Shown piece by piece: positions 10,545 through 18,395 of a DNA stretch of 50,983 nt (within the stretch, counting starts at the first letter, position 1; every line of letters starts with the position of its first letter). The stretch spans positions 1 to 50,983 of the forward strand of contig JAJEGO010000008.1 in NCBI GenBank assembly GCA_022819805.1, read 5' to 3'. The position numbers were made by a program, and so were the translations under genes. A model generated the notes under the pieces. That model was given only the letters and a program-made list of their open reading frames with translations, did no database searches and was not told where the DNA came from. This stretch comes from Candidatus Dadabacteria bacterium. Its GTDB lineage: Bacteria; Desulfobacterota_D; UBA1144; Nemesobacterales; Nemesobacteraceae.

Positions 10545-11681
10545 TCAGCTTCGCGCGGAATCAACGGCGTAACGAATCTCTTCAAGCACTTCTTCATCGG
10601 TTTCGGTCTCAAGCAAATGCTCAAGTTCAGCCAGACAATCCCCGCCCTCAAGCCTCCAGAGCGCCCAGACCGCATGAGCCCTTATGACCGGCTCATCATC
10701 ACCCAGAAGGCCCCTTACGTATTTTATATACTCCTTATTTCCCGAATTTCCAACAGCCACGAGCACATTTCTCATAAAGCCCCTGCGCTTGGGCCTCTTA
10801 ACGGGACTCTTCCTGAAAACTTCCCGGAAACCGTCCCCGTCAAGCCCCATAAGCCATTTAAAATCGGGGCTGAGAAGTTTCTCCCGCGGTCTGAAACTTT
10901 CTTTCAGGGTAAAAAGGGCTTCGCGGTTCCACGGACACACGTCCTGGCACACGTCACACCCGAAAACATTGTTTTCCACCCCTTCCCTGAGCTCAAGCGG
11001 TATTTTCCCCTTAAGCTCTATCGTAAGGTAGGAAATGCATTTCCTGGCGTCAAGCACATAGGGCTCCACTATGGCATCGGTGGGGCACGCGTCTATGCAT
11101 CTGGTGCAGGTACCGCAGCGATCCTCAACCGCCGAGTCGTAGTCAAGCTCAATATCGGTTATCACCTCTCCCAGGAAAAGCCAGGAGCCGACCCGCTGGT
11201 TAATAAGACAGGTGTTTTTGCCTACCCACCCCACTCCCGAGCGGCCCGCGTGCACTTTTTCCAGAACCGGTCCCGTATCCACATAAGCCCGAACGCCGGC
11301 TTCTTCGGGGCAGAGACCAGTTATGTAGTCGGCCAGTTCCCCGAGCATCCTTCCCATCACGTCGTGGTAATCATCTCCCCATGCGTACCTCGATATCCAG
11401 CCGCCGCCTGAAGCTTCTGTAGAGCGTGGGTTCTCCGTGTTGTAGTTAACGGCGCAGGATACAACCGACCTAGCGCCAGGAAGGACCCTCTCCACCTCCT
11501 TTCTCTTCAAAAGACCCCTCTCAAGATAGTTCATCTCCCCCGCGTAACCCCGCCCGAGCCACCGTTCAAACAGATCCGCCTCCCCGTAATGGCTCTCGGC
11601 CGGACTTATTCCCACAAGGTCAAAGCCCAGGGAAAGCGCCTGGTTCTTTATAAGCATCGAGAGTCGGGTGGCTTCGTTCAT
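10545..11681 (-). CDS. queG: Epoxyqueuosine reductase QueG
   Basis: QueG reduces epoxyqueuosine to queuosine in tRNA anticodons with a cobalamin cofactor and two [4Fe-4S] clusters. The 378-residue protein carries the cluster motifs CGTCTRCIDACPTDAI and CDVCQDVCPWN, the N-terminal family signature GFDLVGISPA and the C-terminal HEAT-like helices (VIRAHAVWALWRL). Length is at the family norm. It is followed after 12 bp by the SnoaL-like gene and preceded after 12 bp by the degenerate KdsC-like gene, so the three probably form one minus-strand operon. Presence implies that this organism modifies tRNA with queuosine, made or salvaged elsewhere. Confidence 0.95.
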   Translation of the reverse strand: MNEATRLSMLIKNQALSLGFDLVGISPAESHYGEADLFERWLGRGYAGEMNYLERGLLKRKEVERVLPGARSVVSCAVNYNTENPRSTEASGGGWISRYAWGDDYHDVMGRMLGELADYITGLCPEEAGVRAYVDTGPVLEKVHAGRSGVGWVGKNTCLINQRVGSWLFLGEVITDIELDYDSAVEDRCGTCTRCIDACPTDAIVEPYVLDARKCISYLTIELKGKIPLELREGVENNVFGCDVCQDVCPWNREALFTLKESFRPREKLLSPDFKWLMGLDGDGFREVFRKSPVKRPKRRGFMRNVLVAVGNSGNKEYIKYVRGLLGDDEPVIRAHAVWALWRLEGGDCLAELEHLLETETDEEVLEEIRYAVDSARS

Positions 11682-11693
11682 CAGAATCGATTT

Positions 11694-12146
11694 TCAACCT
11701 CCGCTCTTTGAGTTTACAATCAGGTTTCCAAGCTCCGTGAAAACGGCTTCTCCGTCAAAATTCGATACGTAATTCGAGACCATCCTGAGGTCAAGCGGAG
11801 CGGAGCGGGGAGTGGCGGAAAAAACCCCGGAAAGAAAGAAATCGATGTCGGAGAGCTCAGAACCCAGCAGTACGCAGTCTTTTTCCCCCAACCTTTCCCG
11901 GACGTAATCGTGGTCGCCAGTGACGCGGTGACCGTTTTTTTCGATCAGGTCCCCAAAACCGCTTGCCGAGGCGAAATCTCCGCCCCCGGAACCGTAAAAG
12001 ACGATCTCGATACTTAGCGAATGGAGTTCCCCAAGAAGTTCGGGTGAAGACAGATTCTGAGGAACCCCAAGGTCACCGCTCGATGGAGAAGCAAACACCT
12101 CGACATTTATCAGAAGGCAAGTGATCTTGCGGAACCTCTCCTCCAT
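11694..12146 (-). CDS. Degenerate KdsC-like HAD protein
   Basis: A 150-residue protein that aligns with the KdsC (KDO-8-phosphate phosphatase) group of HAD hydrolases in overall pattern but without the catalytic residues. The start MEERFRKITCLLINVEVF corresponds to the usual RLKKIKLLLLDVDGV, with both aspartates of DxD replaced (NVE). The motif GDDxxD reads GSELSD, and the C-terminal part SNYVSNFDGEAVFTELGNLI matches the family ADYVT..GG.GAVRE..E.IL. The ATG at 12146 is chosen by this alignment and by AAGGACGG before it; a TTG start 45 bp upstream is possible. I infer a pseudoenzyme, perhaps scaffold or regulator, in an operon with queG. The assignment rests on hand alignment. Confidence 0.6.
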   Translation of the reverse strand: MEERFRKITCLLINVEVFASPSSGDLGVPQNLSSPELLGELHSLSIEIVFYGSGGGDFASASGFGDLIEKNGHRVTGDHDYVRERLGEKDCVLLGSELSDIDFFLSGVFSATPRSAPLDLRMVSNYVSNFDGEAVFTELGNLIVNSKSGG

Positions 12147-12220
12147 GTCCGTCCTTATCCTTGTCAGAACATCCGTGCGACGCTTTTGCAATTTACCCTA
12201 ACTCCCGGAACTGCCTCAAG

Positions 12221-12226
12221 TATAAT
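12221..12226 (+). promoter_or_regulatory. -10 box close to rhomboid start
   Basis: TATAAT at 12221-12226 is followed by the ATG of the rhomboid gene at 12237, a gap of 10 bp, so the transcript would have almost no leader. No good -35 hexamer is present at 16-18 bp. Confidence 0.45.
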
Positions 12227-12236
12227 TGTCACAATA

Positions 12237-12950
12237 ATGATACCGATTAGAAGTACAATAAAAACCGAAATCGTACCCTATGTGAATTACGCGCTTTTGG
12301 CCGTAAACGTGCTGGTTTTCGCGTACACCCTTTCTCTGCAAGGCGGAGCGCTTGAGATGTTCTACCAGACACACGGTATCGTTCCCAGCAAGATAACCGC
12401 CCTTGAGACCTACGGATTCTTTGAGAGGACGGCAAAATACTTCAGTTCCATGTTCATCCATGAGAACTGGATACACATAGCCGGAAACCTGATTTTCCTC
12501 TATATATTCGGAAACGGAATCGAGGACCTGCTCGGCCACACAAGATACCTGCTTTTCTATCTAGTTTGCGGACTGGTGGCCGTATTTATCCAAGTGACTC
12601 TAAACTCCCACTCCGCAATTCCCGTAATAGGGGCAAGCGGGGCGGTCTCCGGAGTTCTCGGCGCGTACATGCTTTTTTTCCCAAGATCAAAGATCCTCAC
12701 GCTTCTGTTAATCCTGGTGTTTGTCTACTTTGTACGCATAAGGGCCTATCTTTTCATAATTTTCTGGTTTAGCGTTCAGTTTCTGACCGGAATCGGCTAT
12801 ATTGGTGACGCGGGAACCGAGGGGCTCTGGGCTCACCTAGGGGGATTCGCCTGCGGAGCCATAGCCGGAGGCGGTTTTCTTTACACGCGGGGATATCGCA
12901 GTAAAAAATACAAAGCCGGTTACGGAACCGGATGGTACGGAGAAGACTAG
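12237..12950 (+). CDS. Rhomboid-family intramembrane serine protease
   Basis: A 237-residue polytopic membrane protease. The catalytic serine is Ser134 in GASGAVSG and the histidine is His200 in WAHLGGF; the upstream HENWIHIAGNLIFL supplies the usual His/Asn transmembrane motif. About six hydrophobic segments are visible, with a charged cytoplasmic tail (YRSKKYKAGYG). The ATG at 12237 is used because an upstream in-frame TTG (12186) would lie before the TATAAT box. The phosphofructokinase gene begins 8 bp after the stop. Substrates are unknown. Confidence 0.92.
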   Translation: MIPIRSTIKTEIVPYVNYALLAVNVLVFAYTLSLQGGALEMFYQTHGIVPSKITALETYGFFERTAKYFSSMFIHENWIHIAGNLIFLYIFGNGIEDLLGHTRYLLFYLVCGLVAVFIQVTLNSHSAIPVIGASGAVSGVLGAYMLFFPRSKILTLLLILVFVYFVRIRAYLFIIFWFSVQFLTGIGYIGDAGTEGLWAHLGGFACGAIAGGGFLYTRGYRSKKYKAGYGTGWYGED

Positions 12951-12957
12951 CAGGACG

Positions 12958-14193
12958 ATGGACAATCTGGGAATAATAGCGGCCGGAGGACCCGCGCCGG
13001 GTATAAACGGCGTGATAAGTTCGGCGACGATCGAGGCGAGAAACAGGGGAAGAAAAGTGATCGGAATTCTCGACGGGTTTAAGTGGATCTCCATGGGAGA
13101 CACGTCGAAAGTCCTGAATCTTGATATTCAGAACACCTCGAGGATCTATACAACCGGCGGCTCGATCATCGGAATATCAAGACAAAGTCCCCTTGCCACT
13201 GAGGAAACCTTTAAAAACACGGTTTCCTCGATTGAAAAACTCGGCATAGGCAGCCTGATAACCATAGGCGGCGACGGAACAATGTTTCTCGCGAAAAGGC
13301 TTCACGAACACTTCGGGGGAAGATTAAAAATAGCGCACCTGCCCAAGACCATAGATAACAACATCCCACTGCCCGACTATATATCCACCTTCGGATTCGA
13401 AACGGCAAGGGACGTCGGGGCAAAGATAATGAACAATATAATGGAAGAGGCAAGGACCACGGCAAGATGGTTTCTGGTTATAACCATGGGCAGGAGAACA
13501 GGCCATCTGGCGCTGGGTATCGGACAGTCATCCGGAGCTACAATTACCATAATCCCCGAGGATTTCGAAGAGGAGAAAGTGCCGCTTGATAAGGTCATAG
13601 CCATTCTTGAGGGCTCCGTAATAAAAAGAATGAGCATGGGAAGAGAGTACGGGGTGGCAATACTCGCCGAAGGGATGCTTGACAAGATAGACCCCGTTGA
13701 TCTGGGGATTATGGACAAGGACGGCATGGGAAGAATAAGATACGTTGACGTTAACTTCGGCCAGCTTCTGAAAAGCACCCTTAACGAAAAACTCTCCGAA
13801 AAAGGAGTCGAAGTGGAACTGGTGCACAAGAGGCTGGGCTATGAAATGCGCTCTGCCAATCCAATTCCGTTTGACGTGGATTATACGCGAAAGCTCGGCT
13901 ACTGCGCCGTCAAGTATCTGCTCGACGGAGAGGGAGACGGGGGGGCCCTTGTATACGTAAGGACGGGCAAAATGCAGGCGGTCCCGTTTCAGGAACTCAT
14001 AGATGAAAAGACAAACAGCATCAAAGTGAGATATATGGACAAAAACACCGAAGCCTATGAAGTTTCGCAGAAATATATGATCAAGTTAAACCGCGACGAT
14101 ATCGAAACGCCTCCGACTCTAAAAAAACTCTCAAAGCTGACCAACCTTAGCAGCAGCGAATTTAGGGAGTATTTCGCGAAAATCTTCCGCTAG
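12958..14193 (+). CDS. pfkA: 6-phosphofructokinase family
   Basis: A 411-residue phosphofructokinase phosphorylating fructose 6-phosphate in glycolysis (or reversibly if PPi-dependent). The N-terminus GGPAPGINGVI is the PPi/long-type signature rather than GGDAPGMN. The phosphoryl-donor determinants are mixed: GGDGT (104-108) has the glycine of ATP enzymes, while PKTIDNN (129-135) has the lysine of PPi enzymes. The last residue of the usual TIDND is asparagine (Asn135). MGRRTGHLALG is present. Length exceeds the 320 residues of short bacterial ATP-PFKs and fits the long group. It probably shares a transcript with the rhomboid gene, and converges on the Cache gene with 10 bp between the stops. 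The donor must be tested. Confidence 0.9.
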   Translation: MDNLGIIAAGGPAPGINGVISSATIEARNRGRKVIGILDGFKWISMGDTSKVLNLDIQNTSRIYTTGGSIIGISRQSPLATEETFKNTVSSIEKLGIGSLITIGGDGTMFLAKRLHEHFGGRLKIAHLPKTIDNNIPLPDYISTFGFETARDVGAKIMNNIMEEARTTARWFLVITMGRRTGHLALGIGQSSGATITIIPEDFEEEKVPLDKVIAILEGSVIKRMSMGREYGVAILAEGMLDKIDPVDLGIMDKDGMGRIRYVDVNFGQLLKSTLNEKLSEKGVEVELVHKRLGYEMRSANPIPFDVDYTRKLGYCAVKYLLDGEGDGGALVYVRTGKMQAVPFQELIDEKTNSIKVRYMDKNTEAYEVSQKYMIKLNRDDIETPPTLKKLSKLTNLSSSEFREYFAKIFR

Positions 14194-14203
14194 ACGCCGC
14201 ACG

Positions 14204-15466
14204 CTACGTTCGGTTACAGCGTGAGCGGTTTCTCAGCAAAACCGCCGGGAACACGGCGGATACGATCAGAAGCAGGTTGAACACGGCGGCTTTAGGAGCG
14301 CTGGCCGTCCCCGCCGCAACCGCACATCCCTTCTCAACTTTCTCCACTTTCGGGTAGATACCGGAGCCGAAAATAATAACCCGATCACTCTTGGGCAGGT
14401 CCAGGGCTTTGACGTAGCCCAGCTTGGGCGAAATGCCGGGTGCGCCGCCCGGGTCGTAGACGTCGTCTTCCTCTGTTCTCGGGTCGTCCCAAAGATATAG
14501 AAAAAAGCCGTCCTCTCCGGGTTCTTTCGCCTCTTTAATAATCGTGGGACCTATATGGACTCCGTTGGCGTCCGTAACCAGCAGGCTCCCGCCCTCAAGG
14601 GATTTGTTGCCCCCGTTAAAAATCACTCTTTCGCCCTCATCATACATCATGAAGAGGTAGACAGCGTTTTGGTCAGACTTCCAGGGCCCTTCCGCCGACC
14701 TCATGACCGGCCGGTAAAGTGAAGTTTTCGAAAGATCGCAAGTCATCGGGTCAGAGGAATCAACGCAGTGCCTCGCGCTGAAGACCTTGTAGGCTTTAAT
14801 CGCCTCCTCCACGAATTTCTTCAGGGTCTCGCGGTCGCGCACCTCGCTGGCCGTTATCGAAGGCTTGTAATCTGAACCCGGGAGTTGGGCAAAAGTTCGT
14901 GCGGGCAGCTTATCATGATGATAGCCCGCAACCAGAAGAAGCCGCTTGCCGAAGTCCAGACCGGAGAAATACGTGGCTGCGCAGCTCCATCTCTGCGTGC
15001 CGGAATCGTCATACTTTAGGCAGACTTCCCGCCCGGCCGCCGCGACCGCGGCTGCGCTTAGCCGCTTCAGGCTCGCAATGTCGATTCCTTCGGTGTCGGT
15101 CGGAAGACTGAACAGGCTTCTTTCTTCCGCTTCTCTGTCGTTTCCGTGAATGAAGACCTGGCCATCTTCAGGATCCATGACGATGAGATAGATGGAGCCG
15201 GACTTCCAAAGCCCTTCCCGCCTCATCTCCTGGCGGAATCTTGATGCCGTAACAAAGTCAAGGCTCTCGATATGCTCTTTTGCGTGCAGCATAAATTTTT
15301 TCAGGGTCGACTCCTTCATCTCGCCCGTCGCGGCCACCACGTCGCCGGCCGTTTCGCTCTGGACGTTGAAATCTTTATAGTGCGCGCTGGCGGGATGAGA
15401 GTCGAAAAAAAGGCCGACCAACATCAGTGCGCACGAAAAAAGACCTGCCAATGTTGCGGTTTTCAT
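14204..15466 (-). CDS. Exported double Cache-domain protein with C-terminal anchor
   Basis: A 420-residue periplasmic protein. It has a signal peptide (MKTATLAGLFSCALMLVGLF...ASA), then two related Cache-type ligand-binding units: the first carries GLWKSGSIYLIVMDPEDGQVF, the second EGPWKSDQNAVYLFMMYDEG, so it looks like an internal duplication. Unlike chemoreceptors or kinases it has no signalling domain. The end has a GCAVAAG motif, a hydrophobic stretch FNLLLIVSAVFPAVLL and a basic tail RNRSR, the three-part layout of C-terminal protein-sorting signals. ATG 15466 is preceded by GAGGGAG; an in-frame TTG-type start 30 bp upstream lacks that. The gene is convergent with pfkA (10 bp). The MFS transporter gene starts upstream, its stop being 33 bp away. 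Confidence 0.75.
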   Translation of the reverse strand: MKTATLAGLFSCALMLVGLFFDSHPASAHYKDFNVQSETAGDVVAATGEMKESTLKKFMLHAKEHIESLDFVTASRFRQEMRREGLWKSGSIYLIVMDPEDGQVFIHGNDREAEERSLFSLPTDTEGIDIASLKRLSAAAVAAAGREVCLKYDDSGTQRWSCAATYFSGLDFGKRLLLVAGYHHDKLPARTFAQLPGSDYKPSITASEVRDRETLKKFVEEAIKAYKVFSARHCVDSSDPMTCDLSKTSLYRPVMRSAEGPWKSDQNAVYLFMMYDEGERVIFNGGNKSLEGGSLLVTDANGVHIGPTIIKEAKEPGEDGFFLYLWDDPRTEEDDVYDPGGAPGISPKLGYVKALDLPKSDRVIIFGSGIYPKVEKVEKGCAVAAGTASAPKAAVFNLLLIVSAVFPAVLLRNRSRCNRT

Positions 15467-15499
15467 GACACTCCCTCTTTTATTCCACTCTAGCACACA

Positions 15500-17194
15500 T
15501 CAGTCCTTTATGTGATGTTTTTCGTGAACCGGTCTTATCAGGACGTTGCTTATCAAAGCGATTATTAATAACGCCGCCATTACATACATTGTCGAGTTGT
15601 ACAAGGAAGCCGTCGGGTCCACTGTCCCCTCAGGCGCGATATCCATGAGTTTCGCGAGCGTTACGGTTTTATTTTGCACCAGTATCTCGAGGTTGTTAAC
15701 TCCGGCTCCGAAAGTCTTGACGAATTCATACGGTGACACCTTTTCGGCAAGGTGATTGATTTCGACCATAAGCGAACGATCCCTAAGCGAGGTGACCGCC
15801 AGAGGACCGAGCACGCCGGCGACGCTCCAAGCAGTCAGCAAACGTCCATAGATGCCGCCGACGTAACGAGTACCAAACAGATCGGCAAGATATGCCGGAA
15901 CGGTAGCGAAGACACCTCCATAGAAAGTGAAAATTATCATCGTCGCCGCGTAAAACATTAACAGCCAGAAAATCGAAGGATTAAGATTCACCTGATGGGC
16001 GGCCACGGGAATGGACAAATACAACAAAAGACCGACTATGCAAAACATCGAACACGTATTGCGCCGCCCGAGTTTATCGGAAGCGCTCGCCCACGTAATG
16101 CGCCCCAGCATGTTGAACACGCCGATCATGAAGACATAAGTGGCAGCAAAGGTGACGTCAACAATGTCCGGAAGCGCGTTACTGAATATCTCGGTCATCA
16201 TTGTCTTGGCGACACAGATAATCCCGATGCCGGCTGTAACGTTAAAGCACAGCACGATCCACACCTGGTAGAACTGAGGTGTTTTTAACGCCTGATCCGT
16301 ATGCACATCCTTCTGACTGATCATCCGCTTGCTAAAATCTTCGTCGGCCGGCGGTTCCCATCCTTGCGGTTTATACCCCGGAACCGGGACACGACATAAA
16401 AATGCCGAGGCCATCATCACAAGGAAATAAACCACTCCGAAAAGAAGAAATGTCTGGGCGACTCCCGCAGAACCGGTGCCAACCATATACACCCCGGCCG
16501 CTTCGGCTCCAGGCGCCAGCATATGTGCCGCATCGGCAGCCCCCGCGACGACGACCTCCTTGAGCTGACCGCCGACTTCGGCAAAGCGTCGGCCGGAATG
16601 AGTGATCATATCGACGGCGTCGACCGTCCCCAAGTATTGAGGCGCCCTGTAAAAGTACTGGAGGAAAAATTCCTTAAGCGGCACTGCGATTATCGCCCCG
16701 CCACCGAAGCCCATGATTGCCATTCCGGTAGCCAAGCCGCGTCGGTCCGGAAACCAGCGAATTAGATTGCTGACCGGGGAGACATAACCAAGACCCAAAC
16801 CGATACCGCCAATTACACCGTAGCCCAGATAAATCAGCCACAGTTGATGCAAAGTAACACCTAGACTGCTGAGCATGTAGCCCCCACCCCAAAAACATGC
16901 TGCCATCACGCCGACCGTGCGCAGTCCCACCTTCTCAATCCATTTGCCGGCAAACGCCGCCGTAAGCCCAGTGAACACGATCGCGACGGTGAATATCCAC
17001 ACTACTTGGCGCAGGGTCCAGTCGTCCGCAGCGCTAGTGGCAACACCAAGTGTCTCAATTAACGCGGGATTGTATATGCTCCAGGCGTAAACCGATCCAA
17101 TGCACAGGTGAACCGCAACAGAGGGAGGCACAACCAGCCAGCGGTTGAATTCCGGACCTCTAAGGATACGTTCCTTTGATAAAAGACTCGCCAT
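15500..17194 (-). CDS. MFS transporter, oxalate/formate antiporter (OFA) type
   Basis: A 564-residue major facilitator of the OFA family (signature GSVYAWSIYNPALIETLG in the first segment). About 12 membrane helices are seen, with an extra periplasmic loop rich in Ala/Gly between helices near residues 190-260 that lengthens the protein beyond the usual 410-430. Members of this family exchange monocarboxylates or dicarboxylates; the substrate here is unknown. ATG 17194 is used; a TTG at 17221 would start only 11 bp after tRNA-Thr. The gene has no promoter room of its own and its coding style, with fewer AGG/AGA arginine codons than neighbours, hints at acquisition. It is followed by the Cache gene on the same strand. 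Confidence 0.88.
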   Translation of the reverse strand: MASLLSKERILRGPEFNRWLVVPPSVAVHLCIGSVYAWSIYNPALIETLGVATSAADDWTLRQVVWIFTVAIVFTGLTAAFAGKWIEKVGLRTVGVMAACFWGGGYMLSSLGVTLHQLWLIYLGYGVIGGIGLGLGYVSPVSNLIRWFPDRRGLATGMAIMGFGGGAIIAVPLKEFFLQYFYRAPQYLGTVDAVDMITHSGRRFAEVGGQLKEVVVAGAADAAHMLAPGAEAAGVYMVGTGSAGVAQTFLLFGVVYFLVMMASAFLCRVPVPGYKPQGWEPPADEDFSKRMISQKDVHTDQALKTPQFYQVWIVLCFNVTAGIGIICVAKTMMTEIFSNALPDIVDVTFAATYVFMIGVFNMLGRITWASASDKLGRRNTCSMFCIVGLLLYLSIPVAAHQVNLNPSIFWLLMFYAATMIIFTFYGGVFATVPAYLADLFGTRYVGGIYGRLLTAWSVAGVLGPLAVTSLRDRSLMVEINHLAEKVSPYEFVKTFGAGVNNLEILVQNKTVTLAKLMDIAPEGTVDPTASLYNSTMYVMAALLIIALISNVLIRPVHEKHHIKD

Positions 17195-17231
17195 TGGCTG
17201 TATTACGCAGTTAGTTGCCAAGGTGGAAGTG

Positions 17232-17305
17232 AGCCGACGAGGGGATTCGAACCCCTGACCTGCTCATTACGAGTGAGCTGCTCTACCGGACTGAGCTACA
17301 TCGGC
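17232..17305 (-). tRNA. tRNA-Thr (CGT)
   Basis: On the minus strand the acceptor GCCGATG pairs with CGTCGGC (with G-T pairs), the anticodon stem GCTCA/TGAGC encloses CTCGTAA, and the T arm is AGGGG-TTCGAAT-CCCCT. The anticodon is CGT. No CCA is encoded. The start codon of the MFS gene is 38 bp past its 3' end. Confidence 0.96.
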
Positions 17306-17467
17306 GGTAACAGGCGTTTAATTGTGCCACAGTAAAAATCTTTGTAAACAGAAAAGGAGAATTTCGGGGCCGAGGTAGCGGCGAATAAGTACGGAAAGCT
17401 TCGGATCGGCATAGAGCCGGCTGCCCGCGTTAGCGTGAAATCACCCTGAACCGGTTACCATATCCTC

Positions 17468-17496
17468 TTGGTTTCCTGTATGTCTCTGGCTATAAT
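17468..17496 (+). promoter_or_regulatory. Promoter of the Tsx-like gene
   Basis: TTGGTT (17468-17473) and TATAAT (17491-17496) are spaced by 17 bp. The predicted start is near 17503, giving a leader of about 53 nt before the ATG at 17556. Confidence 0.65.
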
Positions 17497-17555
17497 GTGA
17501 AAATATTTCCACGGGAATCAGCTTCACAGGCTAGTTGCCGGTTCTATACAGAAAG

Positions 17556-18257
17556 ATGAAAAATCTTTACGGATTCTTGATATTGGCAGTTCTCTGCGCT
17601 ACGTTCCTTAAGGTTTCTGAATCCCGCGCGGAAGTGCTTTTCGCCGACAACAGCCTCACAGTTCTCAGGGGACATGACTACGAGCTGGGTGACAGAGAAA
17701 GAACCGTATTCACCTACGAACATTTCAGCGACCATACGTGGGGAGACGTCTTTGTTTTCATTGACCGTCTGCATTCGGACAACGGAGACGAGGAAACTTA
17801 CATGGAAATCATACCAAGCCTGAAGCTCGTTTCCTTCGAGCGTGGATTCATCAGGGCTTTATACCTCTCGGGCACGGTGGAGTTCGCTGAAGATTTCACG
17901 AATATCCTGGTGGGAGGCGCGGTGGCCATGGACCTTCCCGGCTTCAGGAATCTTGTCGCGCACTTCCACGCACACGAACAAGGAGGATTCCAGATCACTC
18001 CAGTCTGGGCCATACCGATGAGCATCGGGGAGCTTGAGCTTCTCTACGACGGCTTCATCGACTACTGGTTCCTGACGGACGACGGTTCCTCGTCGCAGTT
18101 TCATTTCTCTTCGCAGTTCAAGATAAACGTGGCAAGGGCGCTTGGATTTGAAAAGAGGTTATATCTCGGTATCGAGTACGAATTCTGGCTGAACAAGTTC
18201 GGCATCAAAGACGTGGATGAAAAAAACCTTAACGCCTTGGTCAAGTACCATTTCTAG
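17556..18257 (+). CDS. Tsx-like outer-membrane channel
   Basis: A 233-residue outer-membrane protein related to the nucleoside channel Tsx. A signal peptide (MKNLYGFLILAVLCATFL...SRA) is followed by a beta-rich mature part with the family segment ERTVFTYEHFSDHTWGDVFVF and VFIDRLHSD; the last residues ALVKYHF end in phenylalanine, as barrels do. ATG 17556 is chosen; a TTG 21 bp upstream is also in frame. The downstream neighbour is the truncated start of a purine permease gene, which supports a role in nucleoside/nucleobase uptake that is now partly lost. Confidence 0.8.
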   Translation: MKNLYGFLILAVLCATFLKVSESRAEVLFADNSLTVLRGHDYELGDRERTVFTYEHFSDHTWGDVFVFIDRLHSDNGDEETYMEIIPSLKLVSFERGFIRALYLSGTVEFAEDFTNILVGGAVAMDLPGFRNLVAHFHAHEQGGFQITPVWAIPMSIGELELLYDGFIDYWFLTDDGSSSQFHFSSQFKINVARALGFEKRLYLGIEYEFWLNKFGIKDVDEKNLNALVKYHF

Positions 18258-18281
18258 CGAAAAATCCGGTCGGGTCACCTT

Positions 18282-18395
18282 ATGCGAATAATGAACATTC
18301 TTGAAAAAATATTCTCCCTTAAAAAAATCGGTGCCGCTCCCTCAACCGAGATCATAGCCGGAATCACGACTTTTCAGCGGACCATGTCAGCGTAA
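18282..18395 (+). pseudogene. Truncated NCS2-family purine permease N-terminus
   Basis: The 37-codon reading frame beginning at 18282 encodes MNILEKIFSLKKIGA and then STEIIAGITTF, which is the well-conserved beginning of AzgA/PbuG-type adenine or guanine/hypoxanthine permeases (FKLKENG..VRTEIIAGITTFLTMAYI). After TTF the similarity stops at 18376-18378 and seven unrelated codons lead to a stop. The break falls exactly at the stop codon of the convergent hemG gene (18374-18376), so a deletion has joined the permease start to the hemG end. It lies 24 bp after the Tsx-like gene. Confidence 0.7.

Noticed and set aside
12237-12950. Rhombosortase pairing with the Cache protein tail
   Set aside because: The protein has the general rhomboid layout (HENWIHIAGNL, GASG) rather than recognisable rhombosortase features, and the genes are not in one operon; only noted as a possibility.
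15500-17305. Genomic island with attachment repeats at tRNA-Thr
   Set aside because: No copy of the tRNA-Thr 3' end was found at the other side of the MFS gene and no integrase is present.
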